From CAZYQW01 sp964649825 (GTDB lineage: Bacteria > Planctomycetota > B15-G4 > JADJEK01): a stretch of 64,000 nt of DNA. The position numbers and the translations under genes are program-made. Positions 8,927 through 17,929 of the stretch are shown in pieces (position 1 is the stretch's first letter; each line of letters begins with the position of its first letter). The stretch covers positions 1 through 64,000 of the forward strand of contig CAZYQW010000084.1 in assembly GCA_964649825.1 (NCBI GenBank), written 5' to 3'. Below the pieces are notes generated by a model. The model was not told the origin of the DNA. It ran no database searches and worked only from the letters and a program-made list of their open reading frames with translations.

Positions 8927-9505
8927 ATGACCGATGACATGAACAACGACGTCAGGGAGACCGTGTCGCGCATCCTGTCCGGGTCGGGGCCGCGTCCGGC
9001 CGAGGAGCTCCTCCCCCTCGTGTACGACGAGCTGCGGTCGCTGGCCCGGGCCCGACTCGCGCGCGAGGCGAACGCGTCGATCCAGGCGACCGTCCTCGTC
9101 CACGAGGCGTACCTCCGTCTGGTCGGCGACGACGACCCTGGCTGGAACGGCCGCGGCCACTTCTTCGGCGCCGCTGCGCTGGCGATGCGCCGCATTCTCG
9201 TCGAGCAGGGCCGCCGGAAGGCGCGCGTGCGGCACGGCGCCGGTCGCGAGCGCGTCGACCTGAACGACGTCGATGCAGCGATCGCCCCGCCCGGAGGCGA
9301 CCTGCTTGCGATCGATGACGCGGTCCGTCGCCTCGAGGCGCGAGACGCGCGCAAGGGGAAGATCGTGAACCTCCGCTACTTCGCCGGGTTGACGAACGAG
9401 GAGACCGCTCGCGCGCTCGGCGTCTCGGTGGGGACGATCGAACGCGAGTGGCGGTTCATACGGAGCTGGCTCCAGGTGGAGCTCGGCGACGCGGGCCGCG
9501 CCTGA
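8927..9505 (+). CDS. ECF-type RNA polymerase sigma factor (planctomycete TIGR02999-like)
   Basis: 192 residues from the ATG at 8927 (another ATG lies four codons on). Region 2 holds ELLPLVYDELRSLARARLARE and the diagnostic ATVLVHEAYLRLVG, followed by FFGAAALAMRRILVEQGRRK. Region 4 has the helix-turn-helix NLRYFAGLTNEETARALGVS and TIEREWRFIRSWL. This is the Rhodopirellula-type ECF family, whose genes are usually next to a Ser/Thr kinase. That is the case here: the kinase gene starts 148 bases downstream on the same strand. No anti-sigma gene is adjacent, so control through the kinase is likely for this family. Confidence 0.93.
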   Translation: MTDDMNNDVRETVSRILSGSGPRPAEELLPLVYDELRSLARARLAREANASIQATVLVHEAYLRLVGDDDPGWNGRGHFFGAAALAMRRILVEQGRRKARVRHGAGRERVDLNDVDAAIAPPGGDLLAIDDAVRRLEARDARKGKIVNLRYFAGLTNEETARALGVSVGTIEREWRFIRSWLQVELGDAGRA

Positions 9506-9652
9506 CGAGCCCCGCCCGCGGTTAGACGTGAATCCCCGTTTTGGTGAATCCGTTCAGGGTCCGCGCCGAGCGCGGCGCACGAGGGTTCGAGGCGTCGATG
9601 GTCGCTTCGGCCGCGCGAAAGTCGCGACCCGAGCTGGTGGAGATGAGCGCCG

Positions 9653-12600
9653 ATGAGCGATGCGAGACTCGACCGGCTGGAGCGCGTCTTCCAGGCGGCC
9701 GCCGACCTCGCTCCCGAGGAGCGGTCCGGATTCCTGGAACGCGAGTGCGGCGACGACGTCGAGCTGAGGGATCGCGTCGAGGCGATGCTGCGCGTGCTCG
9801 AGAACGACCACTCGTTGCCGCGACCCACGTTCACCGAGACGGTCGCGACGGACCGAGCCGGCGTCGAGGGGCCGGGGACGGTGATCGACCGTTACAAGCT
9901 CCTGCAGAAGATCGGCGAGGGCGGCTTCGGCGTCGTCTACATGGCGGAGCAGGAGCAGCCGGTCGTGCGTCGAGTCGCGCTCAAGATCATCAAGCTCGGC
10001 ATGGATACGCGCGAGGTCGTGGCGCGGTTCGAGGCGGAGCGCCAGGCGCTCGCGATGATGGACCACGCGAACATCGCGCGCGTGCTCGACGGCGGCGCGA
10101 CTCCGGGCGGCCGGCCGTACTTCGTGATGGAACTGGTCCGCGGCGTCTCGATCACGGAGTACTGCGACGCGAACAAGCTCGCCACGCGCGAGCGGCTCGC
10201 GCTGTTCATCGAGGTGTGCCACGCGGTCCAACACGCCCACCAGAAGGGCATCATCCACCGCGACCTGAAGCCGAGCAACGTCCTCGTCACGCTCCACGAC
10301 GGCAAACCGATCCCGAAGGTGATCGACTTCGGCGTCGCGAAGGCGACGCACGGACGCCTGACCGACAAGACGCTCTTCACCCGCTACGAGCAGTTCATCG
10401 GTACGCCCGCCTACATGAGCCCGGAGCAGGCCGAGATGTCGGCGATCGACATCGACACTCGGACCGACATCTACGCGCTCGGCGTGCTCCTCTACGAGCT
10501 CCTGACCGGAACCACGCCGTTCGACGCGACCACCCTCTTCCGCGCGGGATTCGCGGAGATCCAGCGCGTGATCCGCGACGAACCGCCGGAGCGTCCGTCG
10601 CTGCGCGTCAGCACCGCGGCCGCCGCGACCATCGCTTCGCGCGGCGGACGCGACGGGAAGGAGCTCAGCCGGCGCATCAAGGGGGATCTCGACTGGATCG
10701 TGATGAAGGCGCTCGAGAAGGAGCGCGTGCGGCGCTACGCGACGGCGAACGAACTCGCCGAGGACGTGAATCGCCACCTGCAGAACGAGCCGGTGCTCGC
10801 GGGGCGGCCCGGCACGATCTACCGCGCGCGGAAGTTCCTGCAGCGGAACCAGGCCGCGGCGCTGTCGATCCTGCTGATCACGCTGCTCCTCATCGGCGGA
10901 ATCATCGGTACGAGCCTCGGGATGTTCGAGGCGGCGCAGGCGCGGGACAACGCCCTCGACGCGCAGCGCCACGCCGAGGCGGTGACCGACTTCCTCGTCG
11001 GGACGTTGTCGCTGACCGATCCCGAAGTTGCCCTCCGTTCCGACGTCTCGGTGCGCACGCTCCTCGATCGCGCCGGCGATCAGGTGGAGGCGGCGTTCAG
11101 AGACCGTCCTCTCGCCGAGGCGCGGCTGAGGCTGACGATCGGCAAGGCGTACGCGTCGCTCGCGGCGAACGGCTCAGCGGAGGGGCACCTGCGGCGGGCG
11201 ATCGAGCTGTTCGCTCGTCACGCCGCGGAGAATCGACCGGTTCGTTACGAGACCCTCTGGGCGCTCACGCACGTGCTGTTCCAGCTCGAACGCCCGGACG
11301 CGATGGGGGTCGCGCAGGAGGCGCGGCGCGTCGCCCACGATCACGTCCGCCAGGTGAACCCGGGGCTGGCCGAAAGTCTCGACGCCTTCATCGAACAGGT
11401 GAACCACGGCGCGTATTCGGGCGACGCGCGCGCCGTCGAGGAGGCGTCGCGGCTCTTTCGCGCGGGACGCGACCGGTCCCATCGGGAAATGAAGCCCGAC
11501 GATCCACTCTGGCCGCTGCTCGCGGACACGTGGATCGCCGGAGGCTACACGTTCTGGTACGGGCCCGCCGAGGCGGCGAGTCAGGACTGGTGGGCCGAGG
11601 CGTACGAGATCCAGTCGCGGACCCTCGGCCCAGCGCACCCCGACGTGGCCAACACGCTCAGCCAGTACGTCGGCGTCTTGAACCGGGCGGGCCGCGCCGC
11701 CGAGGCCGAGTCGCGGATGCGCGAGATGATCGAGGCGTTGCGCGGTTCCTTCGCGAAGGACAGCTTCCAGGTCGCGTACGCGGAGTCGATGCTCGGGGAC
11801 AACCTCGTCCAGCAGGGGAAGTTCGAGGAGGCCGAGCCGCTCCTCGTGCGGACGCACCAGATCATCCTCGAGCTGATGGGACCGACGACGGTGTTCGTCG
11901 TCGACTCCTACCTGCGGATGCTCTCCCTGTACGACGGATGGGGCCGCCCCGACCGCGCCGGGCCGTACCGCGCGGAGTACGCGACGTTGCTCGCCACGCT
12001 TCCGTACATCGGGAGATACCCGATGGCGCGTCATGCGTTCGGCCCCGGGACGGCCGAGGTAGGTCGATGCCTCGATGCGATCCACGAGGAGTGCGGCGGC
12101 ATCTCCTACGCGGCGACGGAGGGGACGCGCGTGAGCGACACGCTCGGGGCGGACGTCGACGCGTTGGTCGAGGTCTGCGCGCGCGAGTTCGCCGTGGACG
12201 ATCCGCTCAGGAACATCGTCGGTCGCCTCCTCGTCGGTTGGTCGAACGCACTCGATCCGAGGAAGATGGCGAACGAGCGCCGACGGATCGTCGACGTCGC
12301 GGGCGAGATGCTGGAGCCGTGGCGCAACGTGATTCCGCTGGACGTCGCCGACCTCCTCGCGATGAAGGCAGATGGAGCCGGACCGCAGGGTCGCGAGATC
12401 GCCCTCGAGGCGTTCGAGGTGCTGCGGACGGTCGAGGTCCCCGACTCCTGGTACACGGCCAACGCGCGGATCCGGATCGCGCGGACGCTGGTGAAGTACG
12501 GGCTGTCCGTCGAGGCGGAGCCGATCCTGCGGCGCAATCACGAACTCGTGCTGAAGGAGTGGGGGGCGGATCATCCGGATGCGAGGGAGGCGAGGAGGTG

Positions 12601-12664
12601 GATGGTGCGGTTGTTGAGGGAGTCGGGGAGGGTGGGGGAGGTGGGAGAGTGGGAGTGGGAGTAG
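9653..12664 (+). CDS. Transmembrane Ser/Thr protein kinase with TPR-type C-terminus
   Basis: 1003 residues. After ~80 residues of N-terminal helices the kinase domain begins (DRYKLLQKIGEGGFGVVYMAE, glycine loop). It continues with VALKIIKLG (ATP-binding Lys), HRDLKPSN (catalytic Asp204), VIDFGVAKA (metal Asp) and GTPAYMSPEQA. A membrane helix follows at ~residues 400-420 (AALSILLITLLLIGGIIGTSLG), preceded by a basic stretch. The C-terminal ~580 residues are helical repeats of TPR character (for example AEARLRLTIGKAYASLAANG and AEPLLVRTHQIILELMG). All kinase residues are intact. Its place directly after the ECF sigma gene is the standard planctomycete pairing. The last ~20 codons are unusually G-rich (repeated GGG/GAG), a bias that runs on into the non-coding DNA. 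Confidence 0.93.
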   Translation: MSDARLDRLERVFQAAADLAPEERSGFLERECGDDVELRDRVEAMLRVLENDHSLPRPTFTETVATDRAGVEGPGTVIDRYKLLQKIGEGGFGVVYMAEQEQPVVRRVALKIIKLGMDTREVVARFEAERQALAMMDHANIARVLDGGATPGGRPYFVMELVRGVSITEYCDANKLATRERLALFIEVCHAVQHAHQKGIIHRDLKPSNVLVTLHDGKPIPKVIDFGVAKATHGRLTDKTLFTRYEQFIGTPAYMSPEQAEMSAIDIDTRTDIYALGVLLYELLTGTTPFDATTLFRAGFAEIQRVIRDEPPERPSLRVSTAAAATIASRGGRDGKELSRRIKGDLDWIVMKALEKERVRRYATANELAEDVNRHLQNEPVLAGRPGTIYRARKFLQRNQAAALSILLITLLLIGGIIGTSLGMFEAAQARDNALDAQRHAEAVTDFLVGTLSLTDPEVALRSDVSVRTLLDRAGDQVEAAFRDRPLAEARLRLTIGKAYASLAANGSAEGHLRRAIELFARHAAENRPVRYETLWALTHVLFQLERPDAMGVAQEARRVAHDHVRQVNPGLAESLDAFIEQVNHGAYSGDARAVEEASRLFRAGRDRSHREMKPDDPLWPLLADTWIAGGYTFWYGPAEAASQDWWAEAYEIQSRTLGPAHPDVANTLSQYVGVLNRAGRAAEAESRMREMIEALRGSFAKDSFQVAYAESMLGDNLVQQGKFEEAEPLLVRTHQIILELMGPTTVFVVDSYLRMLSLYDGWGRPDRAGPYRAEYATLLATLPYIGRYPMARHAFGPGTAEVGRCLDAIHEECGGISYAATEGTRVSDTLGADVDALVEVCAREFAVDDPLRNIVGRLLVGWSNALDPRKMANERRRIVDVAGEMLEPWRNVIPLDVADLLAMKADGAGPQGREIALEAFEVLRTVEVPDSWYTANARIRIARTLVKYGLSVEAEPILRRNHELVLKEWGADHPDAREARRWMVRLLRESGRVGEVGEWEWE

Positions 12665-12702
12665 GGCGGGGACGGGGACGAGACGGGGATGGGGTTTCGA
12701 AA

Positions 12703-12910
12703 CGAAAGGGAGCGGCGGCGGTCGTTTCGGCCCGCGAGTGGGGAACCCGGTGAAGGGGGAGGAGTGAGCCTTCCAGCTATATCGACCGTGGCACGTCGCA
12801 TCGAGTTCGAAGGGGACGCGGCGTTTGAAGGAGAGTGCGTGCCGTTTGAAGTGGGACGCTTCACCTCCCTCCGACTTGCGGGCCGAAACGACCGCCGCCG
12901 CTCCCTTTCG
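12703..12910. repeat. 33-bp perfect inverted repeat with 142-bp spacer
   Basis: Bases 12703-12735 (beginning CGAAAGGGAGCGGCGGCGG) are the exact reverse complement of 12878-12910. The spacer includes TTTGAAGGAG and TTTGAAGTGG motifs repeated 27 bases apart. It lies between the convergent 3' ends of the kinase gene and the 13162-16122 gene. A transcript would form a long hairpin. It may be a miniature mobile element or a REP-type element. No second copy was seen in the window. Confidence 0.75.
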
Positions 12911-12979
12911 GGGGAGGCGCGCGTGGGCGTGGTGGGGGTGACTGCGAGGTCCTGGGGGAAGAGAGAGGGAACAATGCGG

Positions 12980-13158
12980 TGCGCCTGCGGCGACTGAATG
13001 GATGGGGGCGTGGCCCCTTGCCCCCGGTGGTGCGCCTGCGGCGACTGAATGGATGGGGCGGTGCCCGTTGCCCCTGGTGGTGCGCCTGCGGCGACTGAAT
13101 GGATGGGGCGGTGCCCGTTGCCCCTGGTGGTGCGCCTGCGGCGACTGATGGATGGGGG
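12980..13158. repeat. Tandem 50-bp direct repeats, 3.5 copies
   Basis: Units start at 12980 (51 bp), 13031, 13081 and 13131 (partial). The two central units are identical; the first has several changes. Each begins TGCGCCTGCGGCGACTGAAT and contains the short dyad GGGGCGGTGCCCGTTGCCCC. There are no unique spacers, so this is not CRISPR. The array sits just beyond the 3' end of the gene at 13162. Confidence 0.9.
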
Positions 13159-13161
13159 ACT

Positions 13162-16122
13162 TTATTGGAGGGTGATCTCGATGGTGGCGCCGGGGGTGAC
13201 GAGGACTTCTTGGGAGCGCTCGTTGGGGGTTTCGCCGATCGAGATGCGCCAGCGGCCGGGAGGGAGGCCGGTGAACTCGCAGTGACCGGCGAAGAGTGGG
13301 CCGAGGCGGAGGTCTTGGGGTGCGTCGTCGGGGAGGTCGAGGGGCTTGGCGAGCACCATCTGGCTGGTGGTGCCTTGGGCGTGGACGATGATCGTTCCGG
13401 CGCGGCCGAGGGTGAGGTCGATCGATCGGGCTTGGCGGGCGCCGACCGAGAAGGAGTCGGAGACGGATTGGACGTGGCCGTCCGCGTGCGCGGTGAGCTG
13501 GAAGTCCACGTCGGCGGGGACGCCGGTCAGCTCGAACGTGCCGTCGACGTCGGTGAGGGTCTCCACGTCGTCGAGGGACGATTCTCCGAACGCGTCGAGG
13601 TTCACGGAGATGGAGGTGGTGTGCGCGTCGCGGCGGAGGCGGACGCGGGCTGCCGCGATCGGTGCGCGGCTCTCGTCGAGGACACGGCCGGTGATGGTGG
13701 CCGTGTCGAGGTGGACGTCGAACTCGTGGTCGCCGGGGATCACATCGACCTCGATGTCGATCCGGGTCGGGCGGTCGGCGTGCGAGATCCGGAGGCGGTG
13801 AGGCCCGAGCGGGAGGCGATCGAGGCGGTAGCGGCCGAAGCGATCGGTCGTGACGGCCGGGAGGTCGCTGGAAAGATCCACGAGATCCAGGAGGAGGGAC
13901 GACAGGATCTGCTGCTCTATCCGGCCGCTGGCGGTGTTCGGCGCGGGGCCGAGGATGAACTTGACCGTCGCGTCCCGGATGGGAGTGCCGTCCTCGCGGA
14001 CGACGCCGAAGATGGAGCCGGCGGGCGGTTGGCGGAGCGTGACTTCGACGGCGGTGCCGTCGGCGACTTCGACGGGGACCCAGCGTTCGTCGGGGTGCGG
14101 CTTGTCGTCGTCGCCGAACGAGATGCTGATGGTCGACTCGACGTGGTTCGCGGGGCGGAACTGGTGCGTGCCGGGTCGGAGGTGGACGAACGTCGCGCGG
14201 CCGCTGGCGTCGGCCTCGCGGGATTCGTGGACCGAGCTCTCGGATGCATCGGGCGAGACGACGATCTGCGACCAGCCGTCGTTGCCGTAGTGGATGACCG
14301 GATCGGGTGGAGCGCGATGGTGGATCTCGGCGGCGGTGGGCGTACCGGACGGGTCGAGGACGAGGACGTGGACGGTGCCGCCCGGCGACATGTCGATCGT
14401 GCGCTCGACCCGACCGGACGCTGGCGCGACGAACGGGCCGTCCACGACCTGGGCGTAGTCGGCGTGCTCGATCTCCAGGCAGACCTGCTGGTTCGCTGTC
14501 GCGGTGACCTCGGCCCGGCCGACCTCGCCAAGGGCCGAGGTGCGTGCGTGGGGGAACTCGACGGCCGCGACGTGCAGCGTGACGTCGGCGTCGGGGATCG
14601 GCGTGAGCGTCGCCTTGTCGCGCACGAGCACCGAGACGATCGGCGCGGGTTCGAGCAACAGCGCGCCGAGATCGAACCGTCCGCGCCGGGGGATCTCGAC
14701 GTCGAGCCGCTCGAGGGGCTGGAAGCCGAGCGCGGCGAACCGGAGATCGATCGCGAAGGGGTCCGAGTCGGCTCGGAGCGGCGGGAGCGTGAAGCGACCG
14801 TCGGCCGACTCGATCTCGTGGCGGATGGGATTCGAGAAGTGGATGAACGCCGACTTCCGCTTCGACGTCTCGATCTGCACCGTGATCCTCGTGACGGGCG
14901 AGCCGTCCTGCCCGTCGACGGCCCGGAAGGCGATCTGGACGCCGGGCTCGTAGACGAGATCGAGCGCCTCGGTACCGGGGCCGATATCGACGGCGTCGAC
15001 GCACGGCACCAAGTCGGCGCCCTGCTCCTCGGTGGCCCAGACGCGATAGGAGTCGTCGCGGTCGAGGCCGCGGAACACGAACGACGCGTTGGCGTCGATG
15101 CGCGTCGATCGTTCGGCGGCGAGGCCGACCATCATCTCGGGCAGGTCGTCCGGGTCGAACCCGATCAAACCGGAGATGAGGCCGGCCTTCAGGCTTCGTT
15201 CGGGGACGCGACGTGCGTGGGCGGTGATCGGGCCGGCGCCGGACGGGACGCCCAGCACTTGGCCTTCGAGCGGTCGACCTTCCTCGAGGATGATGACGAG
15301 GTCGCGGAGGTGGGTGCCCGGCTCTGGCGCGTCTCCTTCGATCCGGTTCGAAGGTCGCTCGTCATGCGTCGCGAGGACCGTGAAGGGGCCGGGTTGCGCG
15401 TGGGCGAGGCGGAACGTGCCGTCCGGTCCGGTCGTCACGTGACCGGGCGCGAGGCGGCGGACGCCGTCCTGCATCCCTGTGAGGTCGAGGCCGAGCTCGC
15501 TGGCGAACCGAGTTGCCTTCCGGGCCTCGTCCGACCGCGCCGCCCACGTGACGCGGGCGTCCGCGATCGCGGCGCCGCCGGCGTCGACGACGCGCCCCTC
15601 GAGGATGACGCCGCGCACCAGCGTCACCGCGCCGGCGTCCACCTCCTCGTCGCCGCTCGCAGGAAGCGTGATCGACGCGGGCGCGAAACCGTCGGCCACG
15701 ACCGAGAGGCCGAGCGGCTCGGTCCGGATCGGCGCGTCGAGGCGGAAGCGTCCGTCTTCGTCCGTGGTCGCCTCGACCCGCGGTCGCTCGCGCGCCTCGA
15801 CCAGAGCGGCCTTCACCCGGACCAGGCCCTTCGCATCGATGCCGAGCTTCGCCGTCGACCCAACGCGCACGCTCGCGTCGACCACGGGTCGCCCGCGTTC
15901 GTCGACGACCCGCCCGACGACGATCATTGCGCCTTCGACCTCCGGCGGAAGCGTTTCGCGCGCCGCGGTACCGGCGGCGCCGGAGCCCGCGTCCTCGGCG
16001 CGGGGCGTGGCTCGCGGCGAGACGGTCGACCGCGGCTCCTGCGCGCGATGGGGCAGCCGCAGCATGGTCCAGACGGAGACCATGACGAGCGTCAATGCAA
16101 TGAAGGCGAGCGCACCGCGCAT
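13162..16122 (-). CDS. Large exported protein with carboxypeptidase-regulatory-like (Cna-B-like) repeats
   Basis: 986 residues. An N-terminal hydrophobic segment (GALAFIALTLVMVSVWTML) acts as signal or anchor. The rest is a chain of beta-sandwich repeats of the carboxypeptidase regulatory-like type: IVVGRVVDERGRPVVDASVRV, ILEGRVVDAGGAAIADARV, SIFGVVREDGTPIRDATV and ITGRVLDESRAPIAAARVRL. These are separated by FRLDAP, FRLAHA, YRLDRLPLG and FELTGVP strands. At least five such units are clear. Such domains are structural and are frequent in planctomycete cell-surface proteins; no enzyme domain is visible. It ends at the tandem repeat array. The shorter, frameshifted gene at 48269-49735 is of the same family. 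Confidence 0.85.
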   Translation of the reverse strand: MRGALAFIALTLVMVSVWTMLRLPHRAQEPRSTVSPRATPRAEDAGSGAAGTAARETLPPEVEGAMIVVGRVVDERGRPVVDASVRVGSTAKLGIDAKGLVRVKAALVEARERPRVEATTDEDGRFRLDAPIRTEPLGLSVVADGFAPASITLPASGDEEVDAGAVTLVRGVILEGRVVDAGGAAIADARVTWAARSDEARKATRFASELGLDLTGMQDGVRRLAPGHVTTGPDGTFRLAHAQPGPFTVLATHDERPSNRIEGDAPEPGTHLRDLVIILEEGRPLEGQVLGVPSGAGPITAHARRVPERSLKAGLISGLIGFDPDDLPEMMVGLAAERSTRIDANASFVFRGLDRDDSYRVWATEEQGADLVPCVDAVDIGPGTEALDLVYEPGVQIAFRAVDGQDGSPVTRITVQIETSKRKSAFIHFSNPIRHEIESADGRFTLPPLRADSDPFAIDLRFAALGFQPLERLDVEIPRRGRFDLGALLLEPAPIVSVLVRDKATLTPIPDADVTLHVAAVEFPHARTSALGEVGRAEVTATANQQVCLEIEHADYAQVVDGPFVAPASGRVERTIDMSPGGTVHVLVLDPSGTPTAAEIHHRAPPDPVIHYGNDGWSQIVVSPDASESSVHESREADASGRATFVHLRPGTHQFRPANHVESTISISFGDDDKPHPDERWVPVEVADGTAVEVTLRQPPAGSIFGVVREDGTPIRDATVKFILGPAPNTASGRIEQQILSSLLLDLVDLSSDLPAVTTDRFGRYRLDRLPLGPHRLRISHADRPTRIDIEVDVIPGDHEFDVHLDTATITGRVLDESRAPIAAARVRLRRDAHTTSISVNLDAFGESSLDDVETLTDVDGTFELTGVPADVDFQLTAHADGHVQSVSDSFSVGARQARSIDLTLGRAGTIIVHAQGTTSQMVLAKPLDLPDDAPQDLRLGPLFAGHCEFTGLPPGRWRISIGETPNERSQEVLVTPGATIEITLQ

Positions 16123-16212
16123 GGATCACCTCGGTCGGAGAGCAGGTCGAGGGCCCATTAAAACATTCGAGGCGGTCGAGCGTGCGGTGGGCTGGCACCG
16201 AGAGAGCACGCC

Positions 16213-16755
16213 CTACCAGTCGTCGCCCTTCAGGTCGTACGTCGTGAACCCGAGGATGAGGTCGACGAGCTCGTCGAACGGCGCGATGCCGACGTAGACG
16301 TGCCCCACCAGGGCGTGGAGCTGGATCGATACGTCGTACTTCGGTGTCCACCACGCGGTCTTCGTGAGTTCGTCCTCGTCGTCGAACCCGGGGTAGCGAT
16401 CGAACGTGGCGATCTGCAGTGTCTGTCCGTACCGCCCGAACCAACCGAGGCCGACGGTCGCGCCGCGCGACCAGCGGAATCGCGCGAAGCGCGTGGCCTG
16501 CATCTCGATCCCGATCGCGGGGCCGACCCCGGCGCCGAAGTGCACCAGGTCGAGGACGTCGAACACACGGTTCGGGAGGTAGAGCCACGCCACGTGGCTC
16601 GTGTTCTCGATGGGAAAGCTGGCGACGTCCCAGACGAACGCGTCCGACTGTCGTGGATTGAAGCACGCCGCGAGCGAAGCCACGAGGAGAAGGCACGCGA
16701 TCCGCGGTACGCACCAAGCCGGCGAGCGCCGTGAGCGAAGCGAAGCACCGTTCAT
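16213..16755 (-). CDS. Putative lipoprotein, uncharacterised
   Basis: 180 residues. A basic N-terminus and the hydrophobic run RIACLLLVASLAAC end in a textbook lipobox (LAAC, Cys near residue 31). The mature part contains SHVAWLYLPNRVFDVLDLVHFGAG, a pattern seen in many unstudied planctomycete lipoproteins (a D-x-x-D-L helix after NR), then VGLGWFGRYG and a C-terminal YVGIAPFDELVDLILGF stretch. No known function. It is 90 bases downstream of the 13162-16122 gene's start on the same strand. Confidence 0.75.
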   Translation of the reverse strand: MNGASLRSRRSPAWCVPRIACLLLVASLAACFNPRQSDAFVWDVASFPIENTSHVAWLYLPNRVFDVLDLVHFGAGVGPAIGIEMQATRFARFRWSRGATVGLGWFGRYGQTLQIATFDRYPGFDDEDELTKTAWWTPKYDVSIQLHALVGHVYVGIAPFDELVDLILGFTTYDLKGDDW

Positions 16756-16850
16756 CGCGGCACGCTAACACCCGGCGACGGCCGGGGGGAAGCGCGGTTC
16801 CGGACCGAGAAGGCGTTCGTCGCGCCGCGCCCGGTCGAGGACCGACGCGG

Positions 16851-17720
16851 TCACTGGTCGAACACGGTCGCCGGCAGCTCGAACTGGTACGAGGCGCCAC
16901 CGAGCTCGAAGGTGAGCACGGCGGCCGCCTTCCCGCTCGCGACGGAATGGGAAAGGATGGGGACCGGCGCGGCGAGCGTCGAACGCTGGCCGTCGATGAC
17001 GGCGACGGGCGCCGCCTCGGCGTCGTGCCGCGTGTCGCAGACGAAGAGCTTCGGCGTCGAGCCTCCGCGCAGCAGAAGTCGCAGTGGCATTGCGACCTTC
17101 TTTCCGGTGACGCGGGCGACTCCGACCGCGCGTTTCTCGATCGCCTTCTCGATCTCGTCGACGTCCTCTCTCAGGAGGTACGTCGACTCGAACGAAGTGC
17201 GGCCGGTCTTGCCCTTGACCACCCTGGTCGCGAACGCGCGGAACGGAGCCTCGACTCGCCGTGGTCCGAACGTCGCCCGCAGCACGTGCCCGCCGTCCCG
17301 CTCCGTGAACTCGACCGTGAAGCGACGGACGAGCTCTTCCTCGGCCAGGCGATCCTCGGCGACCCAGAACGAGCCGTGGTTGATCTTGCTCGCGTACCAG
17401 TGTCCGTCGCCATGGAACGTCATCAACCACCGGCCCGGCGCGCTGGTGTAGAAGAGCGCGTTCAGGTTGTACGTGCCGGGGAAGACCACGAGGTCCTCGA
17501 ACACGAGCCCTGCTTCGGTCTGCAGCACGGTCGGCGAGTTCGATCCGAAGCGCCAGCTGAAGTCCTGGGTCATCAGGCCCTCGAGGTCCGCGTGCCAAGA
17601 CGGGCGGCCGTAGTCGAGCTGGAGCTTCCCTCCCGGCACTTTGGTCTGGAGACGGTCGGCCGACGCGGACGGCGTCGAGACGATGGCGGCGGCGGCGAGG
17701 AGCAAGGCGAGTCGTGTCAT
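16851..17720 (-). CDS. Secreted DUF2911-like protein
   Basis: 289 residues with a signal peptide (MTRLALLLAAAAIVSTPSASA). The segment KLQLDYGRPSWHADLEG..., followed by FGSNSPTVLQTEAGL, FPGTYNLNALFYTS and RWLMTFHGDG, follows the DUF2911 pattern (strand-YSRP, R-x-G-x-NE, G-x-Y-x-L, W-x-x-x-F). That family is secreted and of unknown role. The C-terminal half is a second, unrecognised beta-rich domain with charged helices (DVDEIEKAIEKRAVGVARV). The start at 17720 is chosen by the signal peptide; no strong ribosome site is visible. It lies 209 bases downstream of the selenocysteine thioredoxin on the same strand. Confidence 0.75.
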   Translation of the reverse strand: MTRLALLLAAAAIVSTPSASADRLQTKVPGGKLQLDYGRPSWHADLEGLMTQDFSWRFGSNSPTVLQTEAGLVFEDLVVFPGTYNLNALFYTSAPGRWLMTFHGDGHWYASKINHGSFWVAEDRLAEEELVRRFTVEFTERDGGHVLRATFGPRRVEAPFRAFATRVVKGKTGRTSFESTYLLREDVDEIEKAIEKRAVGVARVTGKKVAMPLRLLLRGGSTPKLFVCDTRHDAEAAPVAVIDGQRSTLAAPVPILSHSVASGKAAAVLTFELGGASYQFELPATVFDQ

Positions 17721-17929
17721 CGTGGAGATCCGAAGGGAGCGGCCCCGGCTCGATGCGTACGCAAGCCGAGTGCCGGGCACCGACGACGGCGGGGACGGAG
17801 GTTCGGACCGCGGGCCGTCATCTCCGCGAGCGAAGTCGCACCACGTGGGCACGGATCGAACGACGTTCGTCCGGCGCCTTCAGGTCAGCCCAGACCACGG
17901 ACCCGACGTGGCGACTCGACGACTGACGG

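Noticed and set aside
12980..13158. Possible CRISPR array
   Set aside because: The repeats are head-to-tail with no unique spacers, and no cas genes are present.
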